DNA of 50,823 nucleotides from Pseudomonadota bacterium (GTDB taxonomy: Bacteria > Pseudomonadota > Gammaproteobacteria > Burkholderiales > Rhodocyclaceae). The stretch is taken from contig JAGTRW010000029.1 in NCBI GenBank assembly GCA_018262095.1, forward strand, positions 1-50,823, given 5' to 3'. A program made the translations under genes and the position numbers. Shown in pieces: positions 42,838 through 50,823 of this stretch. The notes under the pieces were generated by a model. It was not told where the DNA came from, did no database searches, and saw nothing but the letters and a program-made list of their open reading frames with translations. Position 1 is the stretch's first letter. Every line of letters starts with the position of its first letter.

Positions 42838-43734
42838 ATGACAGTGAAAATTAGAGGTGTTTTGACGGCGATCGTGACGCCATTCGACCCGGCCGGCGAA
42901 GTCTGCCCGCAACGCCTGCGCGCCCAGGTCCAGCGGCAGGTCAAGTACGGCAACGGCATTTTCTGCAACGGCACCAACGGTGAGTTCTTCGTCTTGAGCC
43001 TGGAAGAAAAGCTTCTGGTTACAGAAACTTGCGTTAACGAAGTCGGCGGCAAGGTGCCGGTCGTCGCCCATATCGGCGAAATTTCGACGCGATCGACGAT
43101 CAACCTGGGCAAGGCCGTCGCGGCGATGGGCGTCAATGCCGTTTCGGTGATCTCGCCGTTCTTCGTTCCGCTCAAACAAAGCGAACTGATCTACCACTAT
43201 TCGGCGATCGCCGACGCTGTTCCGGTGCCTGTCTATCTTTACAACATCCCGGCCAGAACCGGCAACACCATCGAACCGGCGACCGCCGCCAAGCTCGCCG
43301 AACACCCCAACATCATCGGCATCAAGGACAGCGCCGGCAGCTACGAAAGCCTCAAGGGCTTCCTCGACGCGGCCAGGGACATCCCCCACTTTGACGTCCT
43401 GAGCGGCCCGGACCACCTGGCCCATCAAGGCTTCGTTGATGGCTGCTCGGCCTGCATCTCGGGCCTGGCCAATGTTTCTCCGGAAGGCGTCAGCCTGATC
43501 TGGAAGCATTTCCGCGACGGCAATCTCGAGAAGTCAAAAGCCGCGCAGGACTTCATCAGCGCCTTGCGCAAGGATTTGTACGCCGTCGCTTTCGCTCCGG
43601 CAGCGGTAAAAAAGGCGGCGGTACTGCTCGGCGAGGATGTCGGCGAAAGTCGCTATCCGATCCGCTTCTCCGAACAGGACCTGGCCACGATCAAGGATGT
43701 CGCAGCCAAGTACGGCACAGCGCCGGCGCTGTAG
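42838..43734 (+). CDS. DHDPS-family aldolase/lyase
   Basis: A 298-residue class I TIM-barrel aldolase of the DapA/NanA superfamily. GTNGEFFVLSLEEK contains the pyruvate-binding GTxGE loop, YNIPARTGN supplies the catalytic Tyr, and GIKDSAGS supplies the Schiff-base Lys. Members cleave sialic acid, 2-keto-3-deoxy sugar acids or make dihydrodipicolinate. The catabolic context argues against lysine biosynthesis. The TctC gene follows after 237 bases on the same strand. The exact substrate cannot be read. Confidence 0.88.
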   Translation: MTVKIRGVLTAIVTPFDPAGEVCPQRLRAQVQRQVKYGNGIFCNGTNGEFFVLSLEEKLLVTETCVNEVGGKVPVVAHIGEISTRSTINLGKAVAAMGVNAVSVISPFFVPLKQSELIYHYSAIADAVPVPVYLYNIPARTGNTIEPATAAKLAEHPNIIGIKDSAGSYESLKGFLDAARDIPHFDVLSGPDHLAHQGFVDGCSACISGLANVSPEGVSLIWKHFRDGNLEKSKAAQDFISALRKDLYAVAFAPAAVKKAAVLLGEDVGESRYPIRFSEQDLATIKDVAAKYGTAPAL

Positions 43735-43971
43735 AAAGTCGCGATTGGAGAGGCCGATCTTGCGGCCTGCAAAGGAAGTTCGAAGTCAGGCGGTAGGACT
43801 TGCAGTAAGCGGAACCCTGAAGTGCGCGGTACAGCGGTTCCTGTAGTTTTTGTTTTGATCGGGGTCCCAATGGCGAATGCTCTTGACACGAACCGCTGGC
43901 CGATCCTGATGCAGCACAGTGCATCGCACGACAACCCGGCGGTAACCAGAACACAACCCAGGAGGCTAAAC

Positions 43972-44976
43972 ATGAGCAGCAAACAATCCACCCCTTCGCA
44001 GCCGCGCCGCACCATCACCAAGTTGCTCGCGCTGACCGTCCTCGCCAGCCTCGGCTGCGTCGGCGTCGCGCAAGCGCAGACCTACCCCAACAAGCCGATC
44101 ACGCTGGTCGTTCCCTACCCGGCAGGCGGCGCCAACGACATGCTCGGTCGCCTGATTGGCCAGAAGCTGTCCGAAGGACTCGGCCAGCCGGTGATCATCG
44201 ACAACAAGCCGGGCGCTGGCACCTTGATCGGCGCCAACATCGTCGCCAAGGCCCCGGCCGACGGCTACACGCTGCTGGTCGGCGGCTTCGCCTCGAACGC
44301 CGTCAGCCCGATCCTGTTCAAGGCCGAATACGACCCGCTCACCGCCTTCGAACCGATCGGCATGTTCGGCACGGCGCCGACGGTCGTCATCACCTATCCG
44401 GCATCGCCGTACAAGACGATCAAGGACGTCGTCGACGCTGCCAAGGCCAAGCCGGGCGTGCTGATGTACGGCTCGTCGGGCAATGGCTCGCCGCTGCACA
44501 TGGCCGGTGAAATGTTCACCGCGCAGGCCAAGATCGACATGATCCACGTCCCCTACAAGGGCGGCAGCGCGCACATCCTCGACCTGATCGGCGGGCGTCT
44601 CGACGTGATCTTCGACACCTCGACCAACTCGACGTCGCTGATCAAGGGCGGCAAGGTTCGCCCGATCGCCGTTTCGTCGAAGACCCGCCTGCCCGACTTC
44701 CCCGATGTCCCGACGCTCACCGAAGCCGGCTACCCCGACTTCGCGGTCAATGGCTGGTATGCGCTCTACGCGCCGGCCAAGACGCCCAAGGAAATCACCC
44801 AGAAGCTCTCCGCCGAACTGCAAAAAGTCCTCAAGAAGCCCGAAGTCATCGAGAAACTGCGCGGCGTCGGCGTCACGCCGGGAACCGGCGAGCAGGCCGA
44901 GCTGGCCAAATACGGCCCGGCCGAATTCGAGAAGTACAGCAAGCTGATCAAGGCCGCCAACATCAAGGCCGACTGA
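43972..44976 (+). CDS. tctC: TctC-type solute-binding protein
   Basis: A 334-residue periplasmic binding protein of the tripartite tricarboxylate transporter family (Bug). A signal peptide (LLALTVLASLGCVGVAQA, cut near residue 36) precedes YPNKPITLVVPYPAGGANDMLGR, the family signature split across the first lobe. ATG 43972 has AGGAGG eight bases upstream. It should capture a carboxylate or sugar acid for TctAB. The expanded Bug family of betaproteobacteria has many specificities, so the ligand is open. Confidence 0.92.
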   Translation: MSSKQSTPSQPRRTITKLLALTVLASLGCVGVAQAQTYPNKPITLVVPYPAGGANDMLGRLIGQKLSEGLGQPVIIDNKPGAGTLIGANIVAKAPADGYTLLVGGFASNAVSPILFKAEYDPLTAFEPIGMFGTAPTVVITYPASPYKTIKDVVDAAKAKPGVLMYGSSGNGSPLHMAGEMFTAQAKIDMIHVPYKGGSAHILDLIGGRLDVIFDTSTNSTSLIKGGKVRPIAVSSKTRLPDFPDVPTLTEAGYPDFAVNGWYALYAPAKTPKEITQKLSAELQKVLKKPEVIEKLRGVGVTPGTGEQAELAKYGPAEFEKYSKLIKAANIKAD

Positions 44977-45070
44977 TCGTTCGCCGCACGCAGCACTTAC
45001 GCCCCAGCCGCCGGGAGTCACCGGTCGCTGGGGCGGATCACAAACACTGCAAGATCAAAGGAATTTCTGC

Positions 45071-45523
45071 ATGAAAATCAAAAGTCAGCGAGATTTTTTC
45101 TCGGGGTTGCTCCTGATTTTCGTTGGCGCCGCATTCGCCATCGGCGCGACAAACTACAACTTCGGTGCCGCCGTTCGTCCCGGCCCGGGCTATTTCCCGT
45201 TCGGGCTCGGCATCATCCTGGCCATCCTCGGCGTCATCGTCTTCGTCACCTCGTTCGTCCGCCACTGCACCGACGGCGACCCGATCGGATCGATTCCGTG
45301 GCGTCCGCTGCTCTGCGTCGTCGGCGCCATCGTCTTTTTCGGCGTCTTTCTGCCGATCCTCGGATTCGTCATCACCTTTCCGCTGATGATCGTACTGACC
45401 GCCTTTGCCAGCACCGAATTCACCTGGAAGGACGCCCTGCTCAACGCGCTGGTATTGACCGTCGCGTCGTACGCGATCTTCATTTTCGGCCTGCAACTCA
45501 ACATCCCCGTTTGGCCTGTCTGA
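45071..45523 (+). CDS. tctB: TctB-type small membrane subunit
   Basis: A 150-residue protein with four transmembrane helices (about 10-30, 38-60, 78-110 and 118-145). RDFFSGLLLIFVGAAFAIGA and RPGPGYFPFGLGIILAILG are the typical TctB blocks. AAAGGAATTTCTGC precedes ATG 45071. It lies between TctC and TctA in one transcript. Confidence 0.9.
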   Translation: MKIKSQRDFFSGLLLIFVGAAFAIGATNYNFGAAVRPGPGYFPFGLGIILAILGVIVFVTSFVRHCTDGDPIGSIPWRPLLCVVGAIVFFGVFLPILGFVITFPLMIVLTAFASTEFTWKDALLNALVLTVASYAIFIFGLQLNIPVWPV

Positions 45524-45564
45524 CAACGTCATGGGCTTTGGTTTGACATACTTAAGGACACGCC

Positions 45565-47070
45565 ATGGATCTCGTTAACAACCTCTACATCGGTTTCCAA
45601 ACCTCGCTATCGTTCTACAACCTGTGGTACGCCTTCATCGGCTGCGCACTCGGCACGCTGATCGGCGTGCTGCCCGGCCTGGGGCCGATCGCGACCATCG
45701 CCATGCTGCTGCCGTCGATGTACACGCTCGAGCCGACGTCGGCGCTGATCATGCTCGCCGGCATCTACTACGGCGCGCAATACGGCGGCTCGACGACAGC
45801 GATCCTGATCAACGTTCCGGGTGAAGCGTCGTCGATCGTCACCGCGCTCGACGGTTACCAGATGGCGCGCAAGGGCCGCGCCGGAACCGCGCTCGCGGTG
45901 TCGGCGCTCGGCTCGTTCTTCGCCGGCACCGTCGGCACGCTGATCGTCGCCGCCTTCGCGCCGCCGCTCACCGCGCTGGCCTTCAAGTTCGGCGCACCCG
46001 AATACTTCGCGCTGATGTTCCTCGGCCTGGTCGGCGCCGTCGTTCTCGCCTCCGGCTCGCTGGTCAAGGCGCTGGCGATGGTCGTTCTCGGCCTGCTGCT
46101 CGGCCAGATCAATACCGACGTGATCAGCGCGGTGCCGCGTTTCAGCTTCGGCATTCCTGAACTGATGGACGGCATCAACTTCGTCGTCATCGCGATGGGC
46201 GTCTTCAGCTTCGGCGAAATCATCGCCAACCTCGGCAAGCCGGCCGAGCACCGCGAGGTCTTCGTCAAGGCGGTGACCGGACTGTGGCCGTCGAAGGAAG
46301 ACTTCAAGAAAGCGACCCCGGCCGCGCTGCGCGGCACCGCACTGGGCTGCATCCTCGGCGTGCTGCCCGGCGCCGGGCCGCTGCTCGCCTCGTTCACCTC
46401 GTACACGGTCGAGAAGAAAATTTCGAAGCATCCCGAGGAATTCGGCAAAGGCGCCATCGAAGGCGTCGCGGCGCCCGAAGCGGCCAACAACGCCGGCGCG
46501 CAAACGTCGTTCATCCCGATGCTGACGCTCGGCGTGCCGACCAGCGCGGTGATGGCGCTGATGGTCGGCGCCATGACGATCATGGGAATCCAGCCCGGAC
46601 CGACGGTGATGACCAGCAACCCGGGACTGTTCTGGGGGCTGATCACCTCGATGTGGATCGGCAACGTGATGCTGGTAATCCTCAACCTGCCGCTGATCGG
46701 CATCTGGATCAAGCTATTGACGGTGCCCTACCGCTTCCTCTTCCCGGCGATCATGGCCTTCTGCGCGATCGGCGTCTATACGCTGTCGAACAGTTCGTTC
46801 GACGTCTATTGTGCGGCGGTGTTCGCGGTTGCCGGACTGGTTTTCAACAAGCTGGGATTTGAACCCGCGCCGCTGGTGCTCGGCTTCGTGCTCGGCCCGT
46901 TGATGGAAGAAAACCTGCGCCGCGCGCTGCTGATGGGCCGCGGCGACTGGAGTGTGTTCATCACCAGCCCGATTTCGGGAACGATGATCGTGATGTCCTT
47001 CGTGCTGATCATCGTCACCGCGCTGCCTTCGATCAAGAAAAAACGCCAGGAAGTCTTCGTCGAAGAATGA
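45565..47070 (+). CDS. tctA: TctA-type large membrane subunit
   Basis: A 501-residue protein with about 12 transmembrane helices. GCALGTLIGVLPGLGPIATI and GCILGVLPGAGPLLASF are the two inverted-repeat G-x-L-P-G-x-G-P motifs of TctA. YYGAQYGGSTTAILINVPGE and FIPMLTLGVPTSAVMALM are also diagnostic. It completes the transporter begun by tctC and tctB. A long inverted repeat between this stop and the convergent antiporter may act as a two-way terminator. Confidence 0.94.
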   Translation: MDLVNNLYIGFQTSLSFYNLWYAFIGCALGTLIGVLPGLGPIATIAMLLPSMYTLEPTSALIMLAGIYYGAQYGGSTTAILINVPGEASSIVTALDGYQMARKGRAGTALAVSALGSFFAGTVGTLIVAAFAPPLTALAFKFGAPEYFALMFLGLVGAVVLASGSLVKALAMVVLGLLLGQINTDVISAVPRFSFGIPELMDGINFVVIAMGVFSFGEIIANLGKPAEHREVFVKAVTGLWPSKEDFKKATPAALRGTALGCILGVLPGAGPLLASFTSYTVEKKISKHPEEFGKGAIEGVAAPEAANNAGAQTSFIPMLTLGVPTSAVMALMVGAMTIMGIQPGPTVMTSNPGLFWGLITSMWIGNVMLVILNLPLIGIWIKLLTVPYRFLFPAIMAFCAIGVYTLSNSSFDVYCAAVFAVAGLVFNKLGFEPAPLVLGFVLGPLMEENLRRALLMGRGDWSVFITSPISGTMIVMSFVLIIVTALPSIKKKRQEVFVEE

Positions 47071-47096
47071 TGTTGTAGCAAAAGTAGCCGCTTCGA

Positions 47097-47167
47097 AACC
47101 ACGGCGACACGGCGGGCACAGCGAAAATAACAGTTCTTCTCGCCGTGTTCGCCGTGTCGCCGTGGTT
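47097..47167. repeat. CACGGCGAA-type inverted repeat, copy 4, compact
   Basis: Left arm 47097-47127 (AACCACGGCGACACGGCGGG...) and right arm 47138-47167 (TCGCCGTGTTCGCCGTGTCG...) lie only 10 bases apart, so this is the clearest hairpin of the four. It lies between convergent tctA and antiporter genes, a natural terminator position. Confidence 0.85.
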
Positions 47168-47204
47168 GTTTATTATCAGGCTCAATTTCGCAGGAGTCCC
47201 AGGC

Positions 47205-48899
47205 TTACCGATTTTTCCCGTAGCGCTCCAGCGCATGGCGACTGATCGCCTTGGCCAGTTCGCCCTCGCCGAAGAAAATCGTTCCGATGCCTTCCTGCTC
47301 GAGCAAGCGCGCTTCCTCTTCGCTGTGCGTGCGAACGACCGTCTCGATCGACGGATTGAGCAGACGCGCGGTGTTGTTGATTTGCCGCACGTTGAACGTG
47401 CTCGAGGTAGCCACCACCAGCATGCTGGCGCGCGCGATATGCGCTTGAATCAGTACTGCGGGATCGGCGGCGTCGCCGCACACCGCAGCGACGCCCTGAC
47501 TGCGCAGCCGTTCGACGAGTTCGCGGTTCTGTTCGGCGACGACGTAGGGAATCCCGCGTTCGGCCAAGGTCTGCGCGATACGCCGGCCGACGCGTCCGTA
47601 GCCGACCAGCACCACCTGCCCGGAGAGGAATTTCTCGTGCGTGCTGATCGGCAGCTCGGCGAGCGGATCGCTGCGCCGCTCGAGCGAACGCGCCAACGCC
47701 GAGCGTTCGCGTATCACTCGCAGCAGCGGCGCCACCGCCTTGAACATCAGCGGGTTGATCGCGATCGAGGTCAGCGCGCCGGCCAGGATCAGGCTTTGCC
47801 CCTGCGCCGGCAGCAGATGCAGGCTCATTCCCAGCCCGGTCAGGATGAACGAGAACTCGCCGATCTGGCCGAGGCTTGCAGCGACCGTCAGCGCGGTGCT
47901 CAGCGGGTAGCGAAAAGCAAGAACCAGCAGCGCCGAAGCGAGCGGCGTGCCGATCGTGATGATCGCCAGCACGGCGAGGACGTGCCAGGGTTGTTGCAAC
48001 AGGATCATCGGATCGAAGAGCATGCCAACCGAAACGAAGAACAGCACAGCGAAGGCATCGCGCAGCGGCAAGGATTCCTCGGCGGCGCGGTGGGCGAACT
48101 CCGATTCGCGCATCATCATCCCGGCGAAAAAAGCACCGAGCGCGAAAGACACGCCGAACAGTTCGGCAGCGCCGAAAGCGACGCTGACCGCCGCCGCGAC
48201 AACGCACAGCGTAAACAACTCGCGCGAACCGGTGCGCGCGACCTGCCACAGCAACCACGGAAAGACCCGGCGTCCGGCGACCAGCATCAGCGTGATGAAC
48301 GCCACCACCTTGAGCAGGGTCAGCCCCAGCGTCTGCCACAGCTCGCCCTGCGCGCCCGGCTCGACATGACCGCTCAGCGACTGCGCAAAAGGCGGCAGCA
48401 GCACCAGCACCAGTACCATCGCGAGGTCCTGGACGACGACCCAGCCGACGGTGATGTGGCCGTTCATCGATTCGAGCGTCCCGGTCGCCTCGAGCGCGCG
48501 CAGCAACACCACGGTACTTGCCACCGACAGCGCCAGTCCGAAGACCAGCGCACCGCCGAGGTCCCAGCCCCAACTCGCCGCCAGGCCAAAGCCGAGCGCC
48601 GTAGCGATCGTCATCTGCAGCGTCGCGCCAGGCACCGAAATCTTGCGCACCTTGAGCAGATCATCGACTGAAAAATGCAGACCGACGCCGAACATCAGCA
48701 GCATGATGCCGATCTCGGCGAGCTCGGCCGCCAACTGACCATCGACCTCGAGACCCGGGGTAAACGGGCCGATCAGCACGCCGGCCAGCAGATAGCCGAC
48801 GATCGCCGGAATCCTCACGCGAACGGCCAGGAAGCCCAGCACCAAAGCCATTCCCAGCGCGGTGGCGATGGTCGTGACCAAAGGAAGGTTATGCAGCAT
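47205..48899 (-). CDS. CPA2-family cation/proton antiporter (KefB/YbaL-like)
   Basis: A 564-residue protein. The membrane part (about 1-390) has about 12 helices, with IVGYLLAGVLIGPFTPG and LLMFGVGLHFSVDDLL as CPA2 landmarks. A TrkA-N Rossmann domain follows (VVLVGYGRVGRRIAQTLAERG, near 430), then SMLVVATSSTFNVRQI. No separate KefF-type subunit is adjacent. It is likely to exchange K+ or Na+ for H+ under stress; ion specificity is not readable. Confidence 0.92.
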   Translation of the reverse strand: MLHNLPLVTTIATALGMALVLGFLAVRVRIPAIVGYLLAGVLIGPFTPGLEVDGQLAAELAEIGIMLLMFGVGLHFSVDDLLKVRKISVPGATLQMTIATALGFGLAASWGWDLGGALVFGLALSVASTVVLLRALEATGTLESMNGHITVGWVVVQDLAMVLVLVLLPPFAQSLSGHVEPGAQGELWQTLGLTLLKVVAFITLMLVAGRRVFPWLLWQVARTGSRELFTLCVVAAAVSVAFGAAELFGVSFALGAFFAGMMMRESEFAHRAAEESLPLRDAFAVLFFVSVGMLFDPMILLQQPWHVLAVLAIITIGTPLASALLVLAFRYPLSTALTVAASLGQIGEFSFILTGLGMSLHLLPAQGQSLILAGALTSIAINPLMFKAVAPLLRVIRERSALARSLERRSDPLAELPISTHEKFLSGQVVLVGYGRVGRRIAQTLAERGIPYVVAEQNRELVERLRSQGVAAVCGDAADPAVLIQAHIARASMLVVATSSTFNVRQINNTARLLNPSIETVVRTHSEEEARLLEQEGIGTIFFGEGELAKAISRHALERYGKNR

Positions 48900-48996
48900 C
48901 GATTCGCCTTTGCGCAGTGTTCGTCTAATGGCCCGAAAACGGGATTCGGGCCAATTCTATATCACTGCCTTTGGCTTGACGCCGGTCGCGAGGTCG

Positions 48997-49431
48997 TCAG
49001 TTGTTGATCAACAGCTGCAGGATGACGCCGCTGGCGATCGCCACCAGGATATAGTCGCCGCCGTTCTGCACCCAATGGTAGCCGCGCGGCGGCGCGCTCA
49101 GGTGATAGCCGCGCCAGTCGTCGACGACGTATTGGTGGCCGCGGTATTCAGGCGGCAGGCGGTCGCCACGGTGCCAAGAATTGTTGGGACCGGCGCCACG
49201 GCTGTCGTGAGCGTAGCGGGCACGGTCGTCGTGGCGATCCGGCCCACGACGGTCGCGCGGGTCGGGGCGCCGGTCATCGTGACGATCAGGCGGCCCGCCG
49301 CGCTGCGACTGTTCATGGCGACCACGATCGCCGCCGCGGTCGTCATGCCCGCTGTTTCCCTGACCAAAGACGAGTCCGCTGCTGGCCAAAGTCATCGCCA
49401 GGACGACGGACATCACTGTTTTATTGTTCAT
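48997..49431 (-). CDS. RcnB-like periplasmic protein
   Basis: A 144-residue protein with a signal peptide (KTVMSVVLAMTLASSGLVFG). An Asp/Arg/His-rich spacer (RHEQSQRGGPPDRHDDRRPD) follows, then an RcnB domain: RGDRLPPEYRGHQYVVDDW and YHLSAPPRGYHWVQNGGDY. A final hydrophobic helix (ILVAIASGVILQLLI) is typical of the family. E. coli RcnB influences nickel/cobalt balance, but most paralogues are uncharacterised. ATG 49431 has GGAG upstream. Confidence 0.85.
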   Translation of the reverse strand: MNNKTVMSVVLAMTLASSGLVFGQGNSGHDDRGGDRGRHEQSQRGGPPDRHDDRRPDPRDRRGPDRHDDRARYAHDSRGAGPNNSWHRGDRLPPEYRGHQYVVDDWRGYHLSAPPRGYHWVQNGGDYILVAIASGVILQLLINN

Positions 49432-49748
49432 AGCATGCTCCATTGGGTGGAAAATAAGCCGGCGTGCGCTGTCGCGGTCGAATACCGGTCGCTACACACC
49501 ATAAACGCAAGAGACTGCGGCTTCAGTGCGCTGGCGCACATGCTTTGTAAAGAACGGTAAAACAGGCCGCCGAAAGCGCTTTACTGCGTCCAACTGGCTA
49601 AGATACGCGACTCGAACCCAAGACCAGGCCCCGTTCGCTGGCGCACAGACGTCGCCGAGCGCAGCGCGGCACACTGCCCGCCGGCCCCAGGCCGACCCCG
49701 TACTCAAGTGCTTGACGCTAAGGTCAGGCCGACGATTGAAACCTACCG
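49432..49748. other. Intergenic between RcnB-like and NodT-like genes
   Basis: A divergent promoter region. TGCGCTGGCGCACA near 49527 is a GC-rich palindrome. No clear -35/-10 pair can be assigned and no gene is seen. Confidence 0.4.
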
Positions 49749-50823
49749 ATGCGCACTGATTTTCCGAAGAACCATCGCCGCGCCGCGCCAAGCGCTCGCT
49801 GGACGCTGCTCGCCAGCGCACTGCTCGTCGCGCTCGGCGGCTGCGCGGCGCTGCCCCCCGAATCGTCCGACTCATCCGACCCGTCCGAATTTTCCGCCGT
49901 CGCGGTACCGAACGACTGGTCGGCGGCGCCGGCCAGCGTGACCAGCGCCGCGACCCCGCTCGCGCAGTGGTGGCTGCGTTTTGACGACGCGCAGCTGTCC
50001 CGCCTGGTGAGCGACGCGCTGCACGCCAACACCAGCGTGCGCAGCGCACAGGCGGCGCTGCGTCAGGCGCGCGCGCTGCGCGACGTCTCGGCCGCGGCGC
50101 TGTGGCCGACGCTGGGCAGTTCGGCGTCGGCGCAGCGCGGAAAATCCGATGGCAACCCGGCCAGCAACAGTTTTTCAGCCGGCCTCGACGCCAGCTGGGA
50201 GCTCGATGTCTTCGGCGGCAAGCGCAGCGCGCTTGACGCCAGCGAGGCGAGCGCGCGCGCCAGCGCCGCGAGCCTCGCCGACGTCCAGGTGTCGATCGCC
50301 GCCGAAGTGGCGCTAGCCTACATCACGCTGCGCGACGCGCAGCAGCGCCTGGAGATCGCCAGCGACAACCTCGCCAGCCAGCAGCAGACGCTGCAGATCA
50401 CGCGCTGGCGCTTGCAGGCGGGACTCGCCACCGAGCTCGACGTCGAGCAGGCGCGCACCTCGGCCGAACAGACCAATGCGCTGCTGCCGCCCTTGCAGAC
50501 GACCATCGCGCAGACCGCGCACGCGCTCGCGGTGCTCAGCGGCCGGCCACCGGCGTCGCTGTCGACGCAGCTCGCAGCGCACGGCCCGCTGCCGCAGGCG
50601 CCTGGCGACCTGGCGCTGAGTTTGCCGGCCGACACGCTGCGCCAGCGCCCCGACGTTCGCGCCGCCGAACATCAGGTGAGCGCGGCGCTCGCCAACGTCG
50701 CGCAGGCCGAAGCGGCGCGGCAGCCCAACTTCACGATCGACGGTTCGCTGGGCCTGACCGCTTTGACGCTCGGCGCGCTCGGCGACGGCGCGTCGGTGAT
50801 GACCAGTCTGCTCGGCTCCGTCA
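49749..50823 (+). CDS. NodT/OprM-type outer-membrane efflux lipoprotein, partial
   Basis: The first 358 residues are visible and the frame stays open at the window edge. A lipoprotein signal ends in VALGGC, with C32 as the lipidation site. Outer-membrane-efflux repeats follow: QWWLRFDDAQLSRLVSDAL, SWELDVFGGKR, GLATELDVEQARTSAEQTN and LRQRPDVRAAEHQVSAALA. The spacing fits the RND-efflux NodT family of about 460-500 residues, so roughly the last quarter is missing. An inner-membrane pump would be expected next to it. Confidence 0.9.
   Translation, partial: MRTDFPKNHRRAAPSARWTLLASALLVALGGCAALPPESSDSSDPSEFSAVAVPNDWSAAPASVTSAATPLAQWWLRFDDAQLSRLVSDALHANTSVRSAQAALRQARALRDVSAAALWPTLGSSASAQRGKSDGNPASNSFSAGLDASWELDVFGGKRSALDASEASARASAASLADVQVSIAAEVALAYITLRDAQQRLEIASDNLASQQQTLQITRWRLQAGLATELDVEQARTSAEQTNALLPPLQTTIAQTAHALAVLSGRPPASLSTQLAAHGPLPQAPGDLALSLPADTLRQRPDVRAAEHQVSAALANVAQAEAARQPNFTIDGSLGLTALTLGALGDGASVMTSLLGSV

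Noticed and set aside
45607-46503. Minus-strand open frame antisense to tctA
   Set aside because: Arg- and Glu-rich shadow with no motif; tctA is unambiguous.
47145-48671. Long open frame antisense to the CPA2 antiporter
   Set aside because: The translation is rich in Gln, Arg, His and Asp without domain structure, while the minus strand gives a complete antiporter.

Overview
The window is high-GC bacterial chromosome, most likely from a betaproteobacterium of the Rhodocyclales type. This rests on strong GC bias at third codon positions, a TctABC tripartite tricarboxylate transporter with a tight binding-protein operon, SlyX, YaeQ and two RND/MacAB-style efflux outer-membrane genes. The genus is inference only.

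It splits into two parts. Positions 1 to about 23,300 look like an integrated island. It opens with an HTH-HNH nuclease gene, divergent across a cluster of TGTATCC heptamers from a six-gene mobility operon (1164-9845). That operon has three tandem tyrosine recombinases, two small coiled-coil proteins and a RecD2-like helicase, all joined by 1-8 base overlaps or gaps. The cargo (10306-22935) is mostly minus-strand, much of it visibly AT-richer. It encodes a proteasome-like Ntn hydrolase, a PD-(D/E)XK-like nuclease, a SEC-C protein with a nuclease-like core, a membrane-anchored unknown, an OLD-like ATPase/TOPRIM protein, a GIY-YIG-like protein, an unknown/AbrB/HAD trio, an XRE regulator and a DUF2971 protein. 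Four same-orientation copies of a ~80-200 bp repeat sit in the gaps between cargo modules. One copy is split by a clean 170 bp MITE, and an attC-like site directly follows the ATPase gene. The assortment resembles a defence-rich island, but no gene here is proven to act in defence.

From slyX (23,365) rightward the sequence is ordinary core chromosome: slyX, a zinc-ribbon protein, an RbgA-type GTPase, a methyltransferase, thiM-thiE thiamine salvage, yaeQ, a TolC-MacA-MacB export operon, gamma carbonic anhydrase, an HDOD protein and a DUF554 membrane protein.

A catabolic locus follows (35.8-47.1 kb). A DeoR regulator, a DUF1537-family four-carbon acid-sugar kinase and a PdxA-type dehydrogenase form one overlapping minus-strand unit. 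A BNR-repeat protein and an iron-dependent alcohol dehydrogenase follow on the same strand. Divergently transcribed are a DHDPS-family aldolase/lyase and TctC-TctB-TctA. This suggests uptake and breakdown of a small sugar acid, with kinase plus PdxA giving dihydroxyacetone phosphate as in D-threonate catabolism. The window closes with a CPA2 cation/proton antiporter, an RcnB-like protein and the start of a NodT/OprM-type lipoprotein cut by the window edge. Four long inverted repeats built from CACGGCGAA-type units lie in intergenic gaps of this core half only.
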